Shown one piece after another: positions 50,325 through 59,752 of a stretch of 64,000 nt of DNA. Under the pieces are notes generated by a model. It was not told where the DNA came from. It worked only from the letters and a program-made list of their open reading frames with translations, and ran no database searches. This stretch comes from Dehalococcoidia bacterium (GTDB lineage: Bacteria > Chloroflexota > Dehalococcoidia > Lucifugimonadales > Lucifugimonadaceae). Numbering within the stretch: the stretch's first letter is position 1; every line of letters begins with the position of its first letter. Both the position numbers and the translations under genes were made by a program. The stretch is taken from positions 29,964-93,963 of the forward strand of contig SHXW01000003.1 of NCBI GenBank assembly GCA_009693115.1. Reading direction: 5' to 3'.

Positions 50325-51836
50325 CTACGTCATCGCGGGGAGTTCGTTTCCCGCTGGGTCATGTCGCGCTCCTGCGACGTTTTTCTCAAGTTGTAGCTTG
50401 TCCATCTCCAACTGCACCGGAATGGGATAACTCCCCGTGAAACACCCCCGGCAGTAGGAGCCGTCATCCACGCCGACTGCCTTGAGCAGGCCCGGCACAT
50501 CCAGAAATCCCAGAGTGTCCGCGCCTATGTACTGCCTGATCTCCTCGACCGTCTTGCGGGCCGCGATCAGTTCGTTGACCGAGCCCATGTCCACGCCGAA
50601 GTGGCAGGGCGCGATGATAGGCGGCGCGCAGACGCGCATGTGGACTTCCTTCGCCCCGGCCTCGCGAACCAGTTTCAACACTCGTGGAGTGGTCGTGCCG
50701 CGGACGATGGAGTCATCAACAACAACGACGCTCTTGCCTTCCAGGACCTGAGGAAGGGCATTGAACTTCAGCTTCACTCCCAGTTCGCGCATCCGCTGGT
50801 CCGGCTGGATGAACGTCCGGCCCACATAACGGTTCTTCACCAGCCCATCGCCGTACGGGATACCTGAAGCCTGCGAGTACCCGACCGCCGCTGCCAGCGC
50901 TGAGTCCGGGACGCCTATGACAAGGTCGGCCTTCGCGGGGTGCTGCCGGTATAGCTGCGCCCCCATGGACATGCGGGTCTTATAGGCGAGCTGGCCCGAA
51001 AGAATCGAGTCAGGCCGGGCAAAGTAGATGTGCTCGAAGATGCACATGGCGTGCGTCTTGCGTGCGCCCGACCACACGGTCGAATGGAGCCCCGTTCCGT
51101 CAACCACAACGGTCTCGCCGGGTTCAAGCTCGCGGACGAACTTCGCCCCTACGTGGTCGAGAGCGCAGGACTCGGAGGCGATGACCCATCCCCCGTCAAG
51201 CTTGCCGAGGCAGAGCGGCCTGACGCCCAGCGGGTCACGCACGCCTATGAGTTCACTTTTCGTGGCCATGACCAAGGAATAGGCCCCGCGCAGGCGCCGC
51301 ATGCAGTGGGCGGAACGGTCTGCCCAGGTCTCGCCGGGGGCATTGGCGTAAAGCTCTGCTATGACCTCTGAGTCGGTCGTCCCTGCAAACTTGGATCCCC
51401 AGTCGCGCACCAGGTCCTCGCGCAGTTCCAGAGCGTTGATGACATTGCCATTGTGGCCCAGGGCAAGCTCGATGTTCTGACCGCGCGCCAGAATGGGCTG
51501 GGCGTTGGCGCGCTTGCTGGAACCCATCGTCGAATAACGCGTGTGGCCAATGGCGATGTGGCCCGGAAGCGCGGCAAGGTCAGAGTCGCGGAAGACCTGA
51601 GTGACAAGCCCCATGTCAGCGCGGATGTGGATCCCGAACCCGTCAGCCGAGGCTATCCCTGCGCTCTCCTGACCGCGGTGCTGGAGGGCGAACAGGCCGA
51701 AGAAGGTCGTGTTGGCTACACGCTGGCCCGGCAGGTAAACACCGACGATCCCACACTCTTCTCGCGGGCTTTCGCACCCGCCCTCAGCGTGGAGAAGGTC
51801 TGACTCGGTGCTGGTACGGTGGCTGGCGTTGGTCAG
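50325..51836 (-). CDS. purF: Amidophosphoribosyltransferase with a non-standard start
   Basis: About 503 residues, the first step of purine synthesis. An ATG at 51614 lies well inside the protein; the frame continues upstream with clear PurF sequence: 'EECGIVGVYLPGQRV', 'FFGLFALQHRGQESAGIA'. The catalytic Cys (codon at 51753-51755) follows a propeptide, as in the Bacillus-type enzyme. The only upstream candidates for initiation before the in-frame stop at 51888 are two CTG codons at 51839 and 51836; GGAG lies 3 and 6 bases ahead, favouring CTG 51836. Later motifs: 'IGHTRYSTMG', 'VVVVDDSIVRGTTTPRVL' for PRPP, and two late Cys ('YCRGC') fitting the iron-sulfur form. Confidence 0.9.
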   Translation of the reverse strand: MTNASHRTSTESDLLHAEGGCESPREECGIVGVYLPGQRVANTTFFGLFALQHRGQESAGIASADGFGIHIRADMGLVTQVFRDSDLAALPGHIAIGHTRYSTMGSSKRANAQPILARGQNIELALGHNGNVINALELREDLVRDWGSKFAGTTDSEVIAELYANAPGETWADRSAHCMRRLRGAYSLVMATKSELIGVRDPLGVRPLCLGKLDGGWVIASESCALDHVGAKFVRELEPGETVVVDGTGLHSTVWSGARKTHAMCIFEHIYFARPDSILSGQLAYKTRMSMGAQLYRQHPAKADLVIGVPDSALAAAVGYSQASGIPYGDGLVKNRYVGRTFIQPDQRMRELGVKLKFNALPQVLEGKSVVVVDDSIVRGTTTPRVLKLVREAGAKEVHMRVCAPPIIAPCHFGVDMGSVNELIAARKTVEEIRQYIGADTLGFLDVPGLLKAVGVDDGSYCRGCFTGSYPIPVQLEMDKLQLEKNVAGARHDPAGNELPAMT

Positions 51837-52014
51837 CAGCGTCTCCTGGAGGTCGTGCCCATGGCCTGAGCGTGTTGCGCCCGCGCCTCAATGGCGGGGG
51901 CTTGGACAATAGGAGCCTCCACATTCTACGTGCGGCCCGAACGAAGGGTCAACGCAGGGCTTGCCGGGCCGGACCGTGGCAGACACGGTGCAGTGGACGC
52001 GGGATGGCAGGCGC

Positions 52015-52788
52015 TCAGGCCGCGCCCACTGCAGGTTCAGGTTCAAGAAGCAGGAAGAACTCACGATTCCCTTCATCACCGAGCAGGGGCGATGATGTGA
52101 GACCCCTGACTCTGATGCCACTGTCCACAGCCCATCTGACCATCCTGCCAAGCACCGCGGCATGGACCTGCGGGTCTTTGATGACGCCGCCGGGGCCGAC
52201 TTCCCTGGACTCAGCTTCAAACTGCGGTTTCACAAGCACGGCAGCCAGTCCGCCGGGCTTGAGGTGAGCGAGCGACGTCCCAAGGACGACTCTTAGCGAG
52301 ATGAACGAGACATCAGCGACGAGCAGGTCCACCACTTCGGGCAGGCTGAAGGAAGTGCGGGCGTTCACCTTTTCCATGCTGACGACTCTGGGGTCGGCCC
52401 GGAGCTTCGAGTGAAGCTGGCCGCGGCCTGCGTCCACCGCATAGACCTTTGCCGCGCCGTGCCGGAGGAGACAGTCAGTGAAACCGCCGGTCGATGCGCC
52501 AACGTCGAGCGCGGTCATGCCAGCGGGGTCAATGCCGAACGCGGCTAGCGCGTATTCAAGCTTGTCGCCGCCGCGCGAAACGTATGTGGGCCGCCTGCGG
52601 ACGGCTATCTCCTGATCATGCCTGACCATCATGCCGGGGGACGGCCTGCCGGGCCCGGAGGACCCGGGGAGGTTCACCCTGCCGGCCATGATCAGCGCGG
52701 CAGCCAGGGCGGGCGTCTCCGCAAGCCCGCGCCCGACCATCGCATGGTCGAGGCGCATCCTTCCCTTTTTTTGAGTTGAATCACTCAT
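52015..52788 (-). CDS. tlyA: TlyA-family rRNA 2'-O-methyltransferase
   Basis: A 257-residue protein with an N-terminal S4 RNA-binding domain ('MRLDHAMVGRGLAETPALAAALIMAGRVNL') and an FtsJ-like methyltransferase domain ('TALDVGASTGGFTDCLLRHGAAKVYAVDAGRGQLH' for AdoMet, 'DLLVADVSFISLRVVL', 'LVKPQFE'). Family members methylate ribose of cytidines in 16S and 23S rRNA, which affects sensitivity to capreomycin-type drugs; the second name, hemolysin A, is historical. It precedes purF on the same strand by about 180 bases. Confidence 0.93.
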   Translation of the reverse strand: MSDSTQKKGRMRLDHAMVGRGLAETPALAAALIMAGRVNLPGSSGPGRPSPGMMVRHDQEIAVRRRPTYVSRGGDKLEYALAAFGIDPAGMTALDVGASTGGFTDCLLRHGAAKVYAVDAGRGQLHSKLRADPRVVSMEKVNARTSFSLPEVVDLLVADVSFISLRVVLGTSLAHLKPGGLAAVLVKPQFEAESREVGPGGVIKDPQVHAAVLGRMVRWAVDSGIRVRGLTSSPLLGDEGNREFFLLLEPEPAVGAA

Positions 52789-52995
52789 TGAGTTTTCAGC
52801 CGTTCGCCCGGAGACGAACCAGGAGGCCAGGTCCTTCTACCCGTCTCCGTCTGGAGAGAGGACCGAGGTGAGCGCATACCCAATAGATCCGTAATCAAGA
52901 TGGCTGACGGTGGCGGCCCGTGCCATCCCCAAACCCGCCGAAGCGGCAAGCCCGTACCGTTGACCCCTGGTCGCTCAGGAACCTATGATGCGGCA

Positions 52996-53988
52996 ATGGC
53001 GGCAGTGACGGCGGATGTCAAGGTGACACTCTGGGGCCTCTTGTGGGGCCTCTTCCGGTCGTTGCGCCCGAAGCAGGCGGCCAAGAACGGCCTCATCCTC
53101 GTCCCCCTCTTCTTCACTGTAGACAAGTGGTGGGATACCGCTGATATCGCCGGCATGGCCTCGCTTCTGGGCAGGTCGGTCGGCGCTCTCCTCCTGTTCA
53201 CCGCCCTCTCCGGGGCCGTGTACATGGTCAACGACATCGTGGACGTTGATCGGGATCGCGCTCACCCGACGAAGCGCAACCGGCCGATAGCGGCTGGAGC
53301 GCTGCCGGTCAGGGCCGCCTGGGTGGTGGCGGTTGCCCTTGGACTGGGGGCGCTGTCTCTGGCATTCGTGGTGCGCCCGGGGTTCGGCTACGCCGCGCTG
53401 GCCTACGCTGCTCTGAACGTGGCTTACAGCTTCACGCTCAAGCACATTGTCATCCTGGACGTCATGTCAGTCGCGGCCGGGTTCGTACTCAGGGCCGCGG
53501 CAGGGACGCTGGCGATCGACCACACGGTGCTGCGCCGTGACGGGGCAGGCGCCGTGCTTGACCTGACCATATCGCCGTGGCTTTATGTCGTCACGGCCAT
53601 GGGCGCGCTGTTCATAGCGCTGGCAAAACGCCGGAGTGAGCTTGCCGCCGCCGGTGAAAGCTCGTCGCAGCAGCGGTCGATCCTGTCCGAGTACAGCGTG
53701 GCCCTGCTTGACCAGATGATCGCCGTGGTCGCGCCGGCCACGCTTATCGCCTACACGTTGTACACATTTGGCAGCGGAATAGGCGGGTCACCGAACATCC
53801 CGGCAAACAATTCAATGATGCTGACCGTGCCGTTCGTCGCCTACGGGCTCTTCCGTTACCTGTACCTGCTGCACAAGCACAACAGGGGCGAGGCGCCGGA
53901 AGAGATCCTGCTCTCTGACAGGCCCCTGCTCATAAACATCGGCCTGTGGCTTCTCACGGCGGCGGCGGCGTTGCTGTTCACAGGCTGA
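52996..53988 (+). CDS. UbiA-family decaprenyl-phosphate phosphoribosyltransferase-like prenyltransferase
   Basis: A 330-residue membrane protein with eight or nine helices. 'RSLRPKQAAKNGLILVPLFF' near the start and NDIVDVDRDRAHPTKRNRPIAAG (79-101) form the first Asp-rich motif; the second lies near 'EYSVALLDQMIAV'. The N-terminal RPKQ.KN.L pattern matches DPPR synthases such as Rv3806c, which move phosphoribose from PRPP to a polyprenyl phosphate on the way to arabinan precursors. ATG 52996 is chosen since the 32 residues before it are not conserved. A role in cell-surface arabinose donors fits the polyprenyl-sugar synthases found elsewhere here. Confidence 0.85.
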   Translation: MAAVTADVKVTLWGLLWGLFRSLRPKQAAKNGLILVPLFFTVDKWWDTADIAGMASLLGRSVGALLLFTALSGAVYMVNDIVDVDRDRAHPTKRNRPIAAGALPVRAAWVVAVALGLGALSLAFVVRPGFGYAALAYAALNVAYSFTLKHIVILDVMSVAAGFVLRAAAGTLAIDHTVLRRDGAGAVLDLTISPWLYVVTAMGALFIALAKRRSELAAAGESSSQQRSILSEYSVALLDQMIAVVAPATLIAYTLYTFGSGIGGSPNIPANNSMMLTVPFVAYGLFRYLYLLHKHNRGEAPEEILLSDRPLLINIGLWLLTAAAALLFTG

Positions 53989-54123
53989 CAGTGTGTGGTG
54001 GCAAGAAACCGTCTCAATGATGGCCGGGACTCCTCCCTCTTGACCTGACCGCGCTGGGCACGGGACGGGAGGGGGGTTTCTGACCCGCAACGTCGCCCTC
54101 TACCCGTAAGAGAGGGGATTCCT

Positions 54124-54939
54124 CTATCGCGCCCGCATCCACGCCCCTGTCGCCGCCGACACAAGCACGTCCAGTTCCGGTTCAGGCCCGTGCGGCGCAC
54201 CTCCCGCGGCGTCCATGTGTCCCAGGCTCCACGTAAGCCCCGTAATGGAGATGTAGCCGTCCCGCACGGCACGGATGTCCGTCCCAGGCTCGGGAACGGG
54301 GTGAGCGTGTATGGCTGCCCGCCGCAATATCCAGAAGTTTTCGCCGCCCGCGGGCGTTTGGCGCTCCACATGGTCCTCGACAACACGCAGGGCCACTGTC
54401 GTCCGCATCACCCCTTCGACGCGTTTTCCACGCAGGTCGGGGAAGTTCAGGTTGACAAGCATCGGCCGGCCCTTCGCCTGTTCAGGCAGTGCCGCGGTCG
54501 TTTCCCTCACCACATCCGCCACAAGCGATGCGCTCGCGTCTTCGATCACACTCGTGGACACCGCCATGGCTGGCAGGCCGTTCAGATACGCGTGGAGCGC
54601 GCCGCCCACGGTCCCGGACACAAGCAGGTCCACCCCAATGTTGTTGCCGGGGTTGATCCCGGTCACGACCGCATCCACCCTGCCGCCCGCGTGCAGCCGC
54701 ATGCCCATGATCACCGCATCTCCCGGTGTGCCTTCGACGGCGAAGGCCTTCACACCCCCGACCGGGAAGGACACCAGCCTTGCGCGCACAGGGTCGTGCA
54801 GGGTCAACGCCGCGCCCACGCCGCTGCGGTTGCGGTCAGGGGCAGAGACGATCACTTCTCCGAGGGGGAGCAACGCCCGCACCAGTGCGTGAAGGGCCGG
54901 GTTGTGTATGCCGTCGTCGTTGGAAACAAGTATGCGCAT
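54124..54939 (-). CDS. surE: 5'/3'-nucleotidase SurE
   Basis: A 271-residue metal-dependent phosphatase. The metal site NDDG is at 7-10; 'VSAPDRNRSGVGAALTL' gives the conserved Ser, and 'VTGINPGNNIGVDLLVSGTVGGA' the Asn loop. It dephosphorylates nucleoside 5'- and 3'-monophosphates and may help survival in stationary phase. It is 124 bases after panC on the same strand. Confidence 0.95.
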   Translation of the reverse strand: MRILVSNDDGIHNPALHALVRALLPLGEVIVSAPDRNRSGVGAALTLHDPVRARLVSFPVGGVKAFAVEGTPGDAVIMGMRLHAGGRVDAVVTGINPGNNIGVDLLVSGTVGGALHAYLNGLPAMAVSTSVIEDASASLVADVVRETTAALPEQAKGRPMLVNLNFPDLRGKRVEGVMRTTVALRVVEDHVERQTPAGGENFWILRRAAIHAHPVPEPGTDIRAVRDGYISITGLTWSLGHMDAAGGAPHGPEPELDVLVSAATGAWMRAR

Positions 54940-55063
54940 CAGGGCAGCGTAGCACGGGCATGGTGCGCCTCAGCCACTGCAGGGCTGTCCGATCCCCGCC
55001 GCGTGGCGCGCCGCACGCCGCCCCCGGGGTGCGGCAAGAAGATTTCAGCAGCTTTGTCTGATC

Positions 55064-55900
55064 TCAGGTCGTCAACGTCACGTTGTCTATCAGACGGACA
55101 CTGCCGAAGCGCACCGCCAGAGAGACAAGCACCGGGCCGCTCGTCAGGCCCACCTCTGCGAGTGTCTCGGGGTCGGCCGCGCTGACGTACTCGACCTCTG
55201 CCTGAGGGACCCCGGAAAGCACGGTGCGGACCGCATTGCTGATGGCCGGGCCGCGCCTCTCGCCCTTCTGCCACGCATCCATGGCCGCCCGCAGGGACTG
55301 ATAGATCGCAGGAGCGGCCGCCCGGTCTTCCGGCTTCAGGAGCACATTGCGGCTGCTCAATGCCAGGCCGTCCGCCTCCCGCACCGTGGGCGCGACGGCT
55401 ATCTCCACGCCATGCATGAGGTCGCGGGTTACCCGTTTGATCACGCGCACCTGCTGCGCGTCCTTCTCTCCGAAAACCGCCACGTCCGGCCTGACCAGCA
55501 CAAACAGCTTCGTCACCACCGTCGCCACCCCGGCAAAGTGCCCCGGCCTGTGTGCGCCTTCCAGGATGGCGCCCATCTCGCCCGGATCAACCCTCGTTGA
55601 ATCGCCCGGCGGGTAGACCTCTGAGGCCAGGGGCGCGTACACCACATCAACCCCGGCATCGCGGAACATCTGGAGGTCGCGTCCGCGAGGCCGCGGGTAC
55701 AGGGCAAAGTCCTCGTTCGGCCCGAACTGCGTGGGGTTCACGAACAGGGAGGCGACCACATTGTCTGACTGTGCGCGCGCCAACCTGACGAGCGACATGT
55801 GCCCCGCGTGCAGCGCGCCCATCGTCGGCACGAGAGATACGCGGCCCTTCAGCGCGGCCCTGGCGCTCCGCATCCCGGCAGATGTCTCAATGACCTGCAC
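55064..55900 (-). CDS. panC: Pantothenate synthetase
   Basis: A 278-residue enzyme joining pantoate and beta-alanine with ATP. The HIGH-like motif is in 'VPTMGALHAGHMSLVRLA', then 'SLFVNPTQFGPNEDFALYPR', 'GHFAGVATVVTKLF', 'VFGEKDAQQ' and the KMSKS-like 'ALSSRN'. It starts 3 bases after the panB stop, so the pair is translated in tandem. panD is not in the window. Confidence 0.96.
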   Translation of the reverse strand: MQVIETSAGMRSARAALKGRVSLVPTMGALHAGHMSLVRLARAQSDNVVASLFVNPTQFGPNEDFALYPRPRGRDLQMFRDAGVDVVYAPLASEVYPPGDSTRVDPGEMGAILEGAHRPGHFAGVATVVTKLFVLVRPDVAVFGEKDAQQVRVIKRVTRDLMHGVEIAVAPTVREADGLALSSRNVLLKPEDRAAAPAIYQSLRAAMDAWQKGERRGPAISNAVRTVLSGVPQAEVEYVSAADPETLAEVGLTSGPVLVSLAVRFGSVRLIDNVTLTT

Positions 55901-55903
55901 CGC

Positions 55904-56857
55904 CTAAGACCCGGCGGCCTTGATTGAAGGCGTCGCCTTTATGTCACCGGAAAGCGGCTCCTGCCGCACGGCCGTGTCATCTGAGAAGAACGACTCGGCA
56001 TCCGCCGGGAACCTGCCCTCACGCACGTCCTGCGCATATCTGGAGAGGGCGTCATGGATGACGGGGGCAAGGTCAGCGTAGCGGCGCGTGTGCCTGGGTT
56101 TGAACTCATGCAAGCCCAGCACATCGTGCAGCACCTGCACCTGGCCCGAGCAGTGCCGCCCCGCGCCGATTCCGATGGTGGGGATGTGCAGCCGCTCCGT
56201 GATCCTCTTCGCAAGCTCTGCGGGGATCAGCTCCAGCACCAGGGCGAACGCTCCTGCATCCTGTATCGCCAGCGCGTCTCCGATCAGCGCGTCCGCCGAA
56301 CGGCTGTCCCGCCCCTGCACCCTGTATCCCCCCAGACTGTGCACAGACTGCGGTGTGAGACCGATGTGGCCCATCACGGCGATGCCCGCCTCGGACAGGC
56401 GCCCCACGATCCCGGCAACGGGCTTCCCGCCCTCCAGCTTCACGGCCTGCGCGCCGCCCTCCTGGAGCAGCCTACCGGCGTTTCGCAGAGCCGTTTCAGC
56501 GTCCACCTGGTAGCTCATGAACGGCATGTCAGCCACGATCAGGGCCTTCGGCGCGCCGCGCACCACAGACGCCGACGCGCGCACCATGTCGTCAACCGTC
56601 ACCGGTATGGTGGAGTCGTAGCCGAGGACGACCTGACCCATGCTGTCCCCGACGAGGATCATCGGGATGCCTGCGGCCTCTGCGAGCTTCGCGGCTGTGA
56701 AGTCGTAAGCCGTAAGCATGGGGATCGGCTCGCCGCGATCCTTCATGGCCCGGATGCGGTGCGTCGTCATCCGGCGGGGTTTTTCGGGGGCCTGTTTCGC
56801 CGCGCCCACTGGCGGCTGCCGGTACTGGTCTGGAGCTTCTGCGCTCTGCGCCGTCAT
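55904..56857 (-). CDS. panB: 3-methyl-2-oxobutanoate hydroxymethyltransferase
   Basis: A 317-residue TIM-barrel enzyme that makes ketopantoate with methylene-tetrahydrofolate. ATG 56857 has AGAGGAGG 8 bases ahead and is preferred over a start 54 bases upstream. Motifs: '[34 protein letters not shown]', '[10 protein letters not shown]', 'AVKLEGG', '[23 protein letters not shown]', 'LELIPAELA', '[21 protein letters not shown]'. About 25 N-terminal residues are Pro/Ala-rich and unlike the family; the C-terminal tail of about 25 residues is also extra. It heads panB-panC. Confidence 0.96.
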   Translation of the reverse strand: MTAQSAEAPDQYRQPPVGAAKQAPEKPRRMTTHRIRAMKDRGEPIPMLTAYDFTAAKLAEAAGIPMILVGDSMGQVVLGYDSTIPVTVDDMVRASASVVRGAPKALIVADMPFMSYQVDAETALRNAGRLLQEGGAQAVKLEGGKPVAGIVGRLSEAGIAVMGHIGLTPQSVHSLGGYRVQGRDSRSADALIGDALAIQDAGAFALVLELIPAELAKRITERLHIPTIGIGAGRHCSGQVQVLHDVLGLHEFKPRHTRRYADLAPVIHDALSRYAQDVREGRFPADAESFFSDDTAVRQEPLSGDIKATPSIKAAGS

Positions 56858-57058
56858 GGTCGTCCTCCTCTGGTCGGCTGCGAAATGCTCACCGCTTGGA
56901 AGCCATGCCATCAGCCTATATCAACCGCACGGGCGTTGCGAGGCGCACGGGCGTTGAAAGGCCCTTAGCGTGCCGTTCATCCCATCACCCGGCCCCGCCG
57001 TCACAGGCGGGTACCCGCCTGCCCGAGCCCGGCCGGGACCGGGTTGTCCGGGCGAACT

Positions 57059-58132
57059 CTAGCCGCCGCGCACCGCCTCAGCCGCCGACGGCACTCCGCC
57101 CAGCCCTTTCGCGGCCTCGATCGCGTTCAAGATCGCGCCCACCGTTGCCTGGAGCGCAGCGGCGTGGAGGGAGTCCGGGCCGGGGTGCGCGCCCGCCTCT
57201 CCCGTCGCCAGCGCGAATACGGTGTCGCCGTCACTTGAGGTGTGCGCCGGTCTCACCGCGAGAGCGATGCCATCTTGCGACGCCACGGCCAGCCGGCACG
57301 CGCCCTTCTTGTCCAACTTTGCATTCGTGGCGATGACGCCTATCACAGTGTTCGTGGCGATCTGCCCGCCGGACTGCGCGCCGCCCCGGCCGGTTGCTGG
57401 CCTGAAGAACCCCCTGTCCCGCGGCGGGTCTGTCATCAGTATCCCGATGGAGTCCTCGAACCCCGGTGCGCCGGGGCCTGTTTCTGACCGCGGGCCGGCC
57501 ACAACCCTGCCCGTCGCCGGGTCAACAATGCTGCCTACAGCGTTCACGACCATCAACGCGCCGACGATGACTCCGCCCGGCAGCGAAACAGACGCTGTCC
57601 CAACTCCGCCCTTCACCGATCGCGCCGTTCCACGCAGCTTGCCGACGGTGGCCCCGGTGCCAGCGCCCACGGAGCCACACTCGAACTCAACACCCGCCGC
57701 CTCGCACGCCCTGTATCCGTCGTCGGCGGTCGGCCTCACCTTGTGCGTGATGAAGCTGAGGTCGAAGATGATGGCTGAAGGGACGAGGGGGATCGTGGCC
57801 CGCCCGAACTGGATCCCCCGGCCGCGCTCCTCCAGGAACCTGACGGCTCCTCCTGCCGCGTCCAGGCCGAACGCGCTCCCGCCCGCGAGCATGATGCCGT
57901 TCACCCACTCCGCGGCGGCAAGCGGGTGGAGCATCTCCGTGTCACGGCTGCCCGGCGCTGCGCCTCGGACCTCGATGCCCGCCACAGCCGGAGGATCACA
58001 GAGGATGACGGTGCAGCCCGTGCCGTTGGCCGTATCCGTCCAGTGGCCGGTTGTAATCCCGCGCACGTCTGTGATCCGTCCCGAATATCGAGTCCGGGCG
58101 GTGCGACGGCTGCGGCTCATGGACGTGCTCAT
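57059..58132 (-). CDS. P1-family peptidase (DmpA/NylC-like N-terminal nucleophile hydrolase)
   Basis: A 357-residue precursor. 'ITDVRGITTGHWTD', 'GTGCTVILC', 'NGIMLAGGSAFGLDAAGGAVRFLEERGRG' are typical of the S58 aminopeptidases. The self-cleavage site lies in ATNTVIGVIATNA: the residue after Asn is Thr, so the beta-chain nucleophile should be Thr as in NylC and not Ser as in DmpA. The enzyme cleaves N-terminal amino acids or small amides. There is no signal peptide. It runs divergently from the guaB3-like gene. Confidence 0.9.
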   Translation of the reverse strand: MSTSMSRSRRTARTRYSGRITDVRGITTGHWTDTANGTGCTVILCDPPAVAGIEVRGAAPGSRDTEMLHPLAAAEWVNGIMLAGGSAFGLDAAGGAVRFLEERGRGIQFGRATIPLVPSAIIFDLSFITHKVRPTADDGYRACEAAGVEFECGSVGAGTGATVGKLRGTARSVKGGVGTASVSLPGGVIVGALMVVNAVGSIVDPATGRVVAGPRSETGPGAPGFEDSIGILMTDPPRDRGFFRPATGRGGAQSGGQIATNTVIGVIATNAKLDKKGACRLAVASQDGIALAVRPAHTSSDGDTVFALATGEAGAHPGPDSLHAAALQATVGAILNAIEAAKGLGGVPSAAEAVRGG

Positions 58133-58455
58133 ATGGCGCTCCTTATGGGAAGTTCCGCCGATTATCTCAGGGTGAATGGCCTGACTTGAAATGAACGACT
58201 GCCTGAACGCCTGACATGTCCATTGAACCTGTGAACCTGATGTTCAGCCTTGACAATTGGCGTATACTCCCCCGAATAACCTTTTTACGGTTTTCGTAAC
58301 CGTGTTCCGCGGGCCTTCCCGGCCAACCGCGCCACGCTGGCCCGTCCAGCCGACCCAACGGGCCTGGCCTCAGGGATCATTTAAAGAGCGGCAGAGATCT
58401 TTTCATCACCCTGGACCCTCCCCCGCCGGGAGGGGAGATTCTGAGATAGTCACTT
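58133..58455. other. Intergenic region, 323 bp, divergent regulatory region
   Basis: Between the P1 peptidase (minus) and the guaB3-like gene (plus). It holds TTGACA at 58250-58255 and TATACT at 58263-58268, which are too close to be one promoter, a tandem TGAACCTG (58224-58239) that becomes an inverted repeat TGAAC-N5-GTTCA (58232-58246), an AT-rich run CTTTTTACGGTTTTCG near 58280, and a copy of the dispersed palindrome at about 58417-58438. Confidence 0.5.
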
Positions 58456-59601
58456 ATGTCTCGCACTCTCAAGGAACTCAAGCGTTCATACGGTTTTGAG
58501 GATGTCGCCATCGCTCCGGGCGGCCTGACGCTTAACCCTGAGATGGTCGACGTCTCGATGCGCATAGACGGCATGTCGCTCAGGATACCCGTCATCGCAT
58601 CTGCCATGGACGCAGTCGTTGACTCCGCATTTGCCATCGCCATGAGCAGGGCGGGCGGCCTCGCCGTCATGAACCTTGACGGCATCCAGACTCGTTATGA
58701 CGACCCGAGGCCTCTGTTCATCGAAATAGCAGAGGCCCCCAGAGACGCGGCGACAGAGTTGCTCCAGAAGATCTATTCCCAGCCGGTCAAGGAGAACCTG
58801 ATTGGCAAGAGGGTCGAGGAGATCAAGCGCGGCGGTGGGACAGCGGCCGTGTCCTGCATCCCGGCCAACACGAAGAAATTCGCCCCCGCGGCGGTTGAGG
58901 CCGGCGCAGACCTTTTGGTTGTTCAGAGCACCGTCACTACCGCCCGTCACGCCTCGAAAAGCGTCAAGGGCCTGATCTTCCACGAGCTTGTCAGCCAGAT
59001 CAAGGTCCCGGTGCTGGTGGGCAACACGGTCAACTATGACGTGACGCTTGAACTGATGGAGGAGGGCGTGCACGGGGTCCTGGTCGGCGTCGGTCCGGGT
59101 GCGGCCTGCACAAGCCGCGAAGTGCTTGGCGTTGGCGTGCCCCAGGTGTCAGCCACGCTTGAGTGCGCGGCAGCACGCGAAGAGTATTTCAAGACCACCG
59201 GCCGCTACGTCCCGATCATCACCGACGGCGGCATCCGCACAGGCGGCGATGTCTGCAAGTCCTTCGCATCGGGCGCGGACGCGGTCATGATCGGCACACC
59301 GCTGGCACAGGCGACGGAGGCCCCGGGGCGCGGCTTCAACTGGGGCATGGCCACGCCACATGCGTCCCTGCCGCGTGGCACGCGCATACAGGTGGGCACG
59401 CGCGGCTCGCTCGAAAAGATCCTCTTCGGCCCATCGCACCGCACGGACGGCACGGAAAATCTGGTGGGTGCGCTCCAGATTTCCATGGGTATGGTGGGCG
59501 CTAAGGACATCAGGGAGATGCACAGGGCCGAGTTGATCTACGCCCCGGCCATCAAGACCGAGGGCAAGATCTTCCAGATGCAGGGCCTCGGATCAAAATG
59601 A
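58456..59601 (+). CDS. guaB3: GuaB3-family IMP dehydrogenase-like protein
   Basis: A 381-residue TIM-barrel protein of the IMPDH/GMP reductase superfamily without CBS domains. 'FEDVAIAPGGLTLNPEMVDVSM', 'PVIASAMDAVVDSAFAIAMSRAGGLAVMNLDG', the catalytic loop GVGPGAACTSREVLGVGVPQ with the nucleophile Cys, and 'IITDGGIRTGGDVCKSFASGADAVMIGTPLA' match the GuaB3 group. Such proteins occur mainly in Actinomycetota and Chloroflexota; some convert IMP to XMP, others have no proven activity. hisS follows at 184 bases. No purine gene is directly adjacent. Confidence 0.9.
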   Translation: MSRTLKELKRSYGFEDVAIAPGGLTLNPEMVDVSMRIDGMSLRIPVIASAMDAVVDSAFAIAMSRAGGLAVMNLDGIQTRYDDPRPLFIEIAEAPRDAATELLQKIYSQPVKENLIGKRVEEIKRGGGTAAVSCIPANTKKFAPAAVEAGADLLVVQSTVTTARHASKSVKGLIFHELVSQIKVPVLVGNTVNYDVTLELMEEGVHGVLVGVGPGAACTSREVLGVGVPQVSATLECAAAREEYFKTTGRYVPIITDGGIRTGGDVCKSFASGADAVMIGTPLAQATEAPGRGFNWGMATPHASLPRGTRIQVGTRGSLEKILFGPSHRTDGTENLVGALQISMGMVGAKDIREMHRAELIYAPAIKTEGKIFQMQGLGSK

Positions 59602-59752
59602 CCGGGCGCAAGGCGCCCATCCGTCCTGAATCCCTGCGTCCCGGGGCGAAGGGACCTCTTGACCGTCATCCCGGGGGCCGACAAGGCCGAGAAACACTGG
59701 GGCGGGGACAATAGTGCCACCCATAGCCCGCAGAGACTTTTCGCCCATATGT

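Noticed and set aside
58250..58268. TTGACA and TATACT as one promoter
   Set aside because: Only 7 bases separate them; 16-18 are needed.
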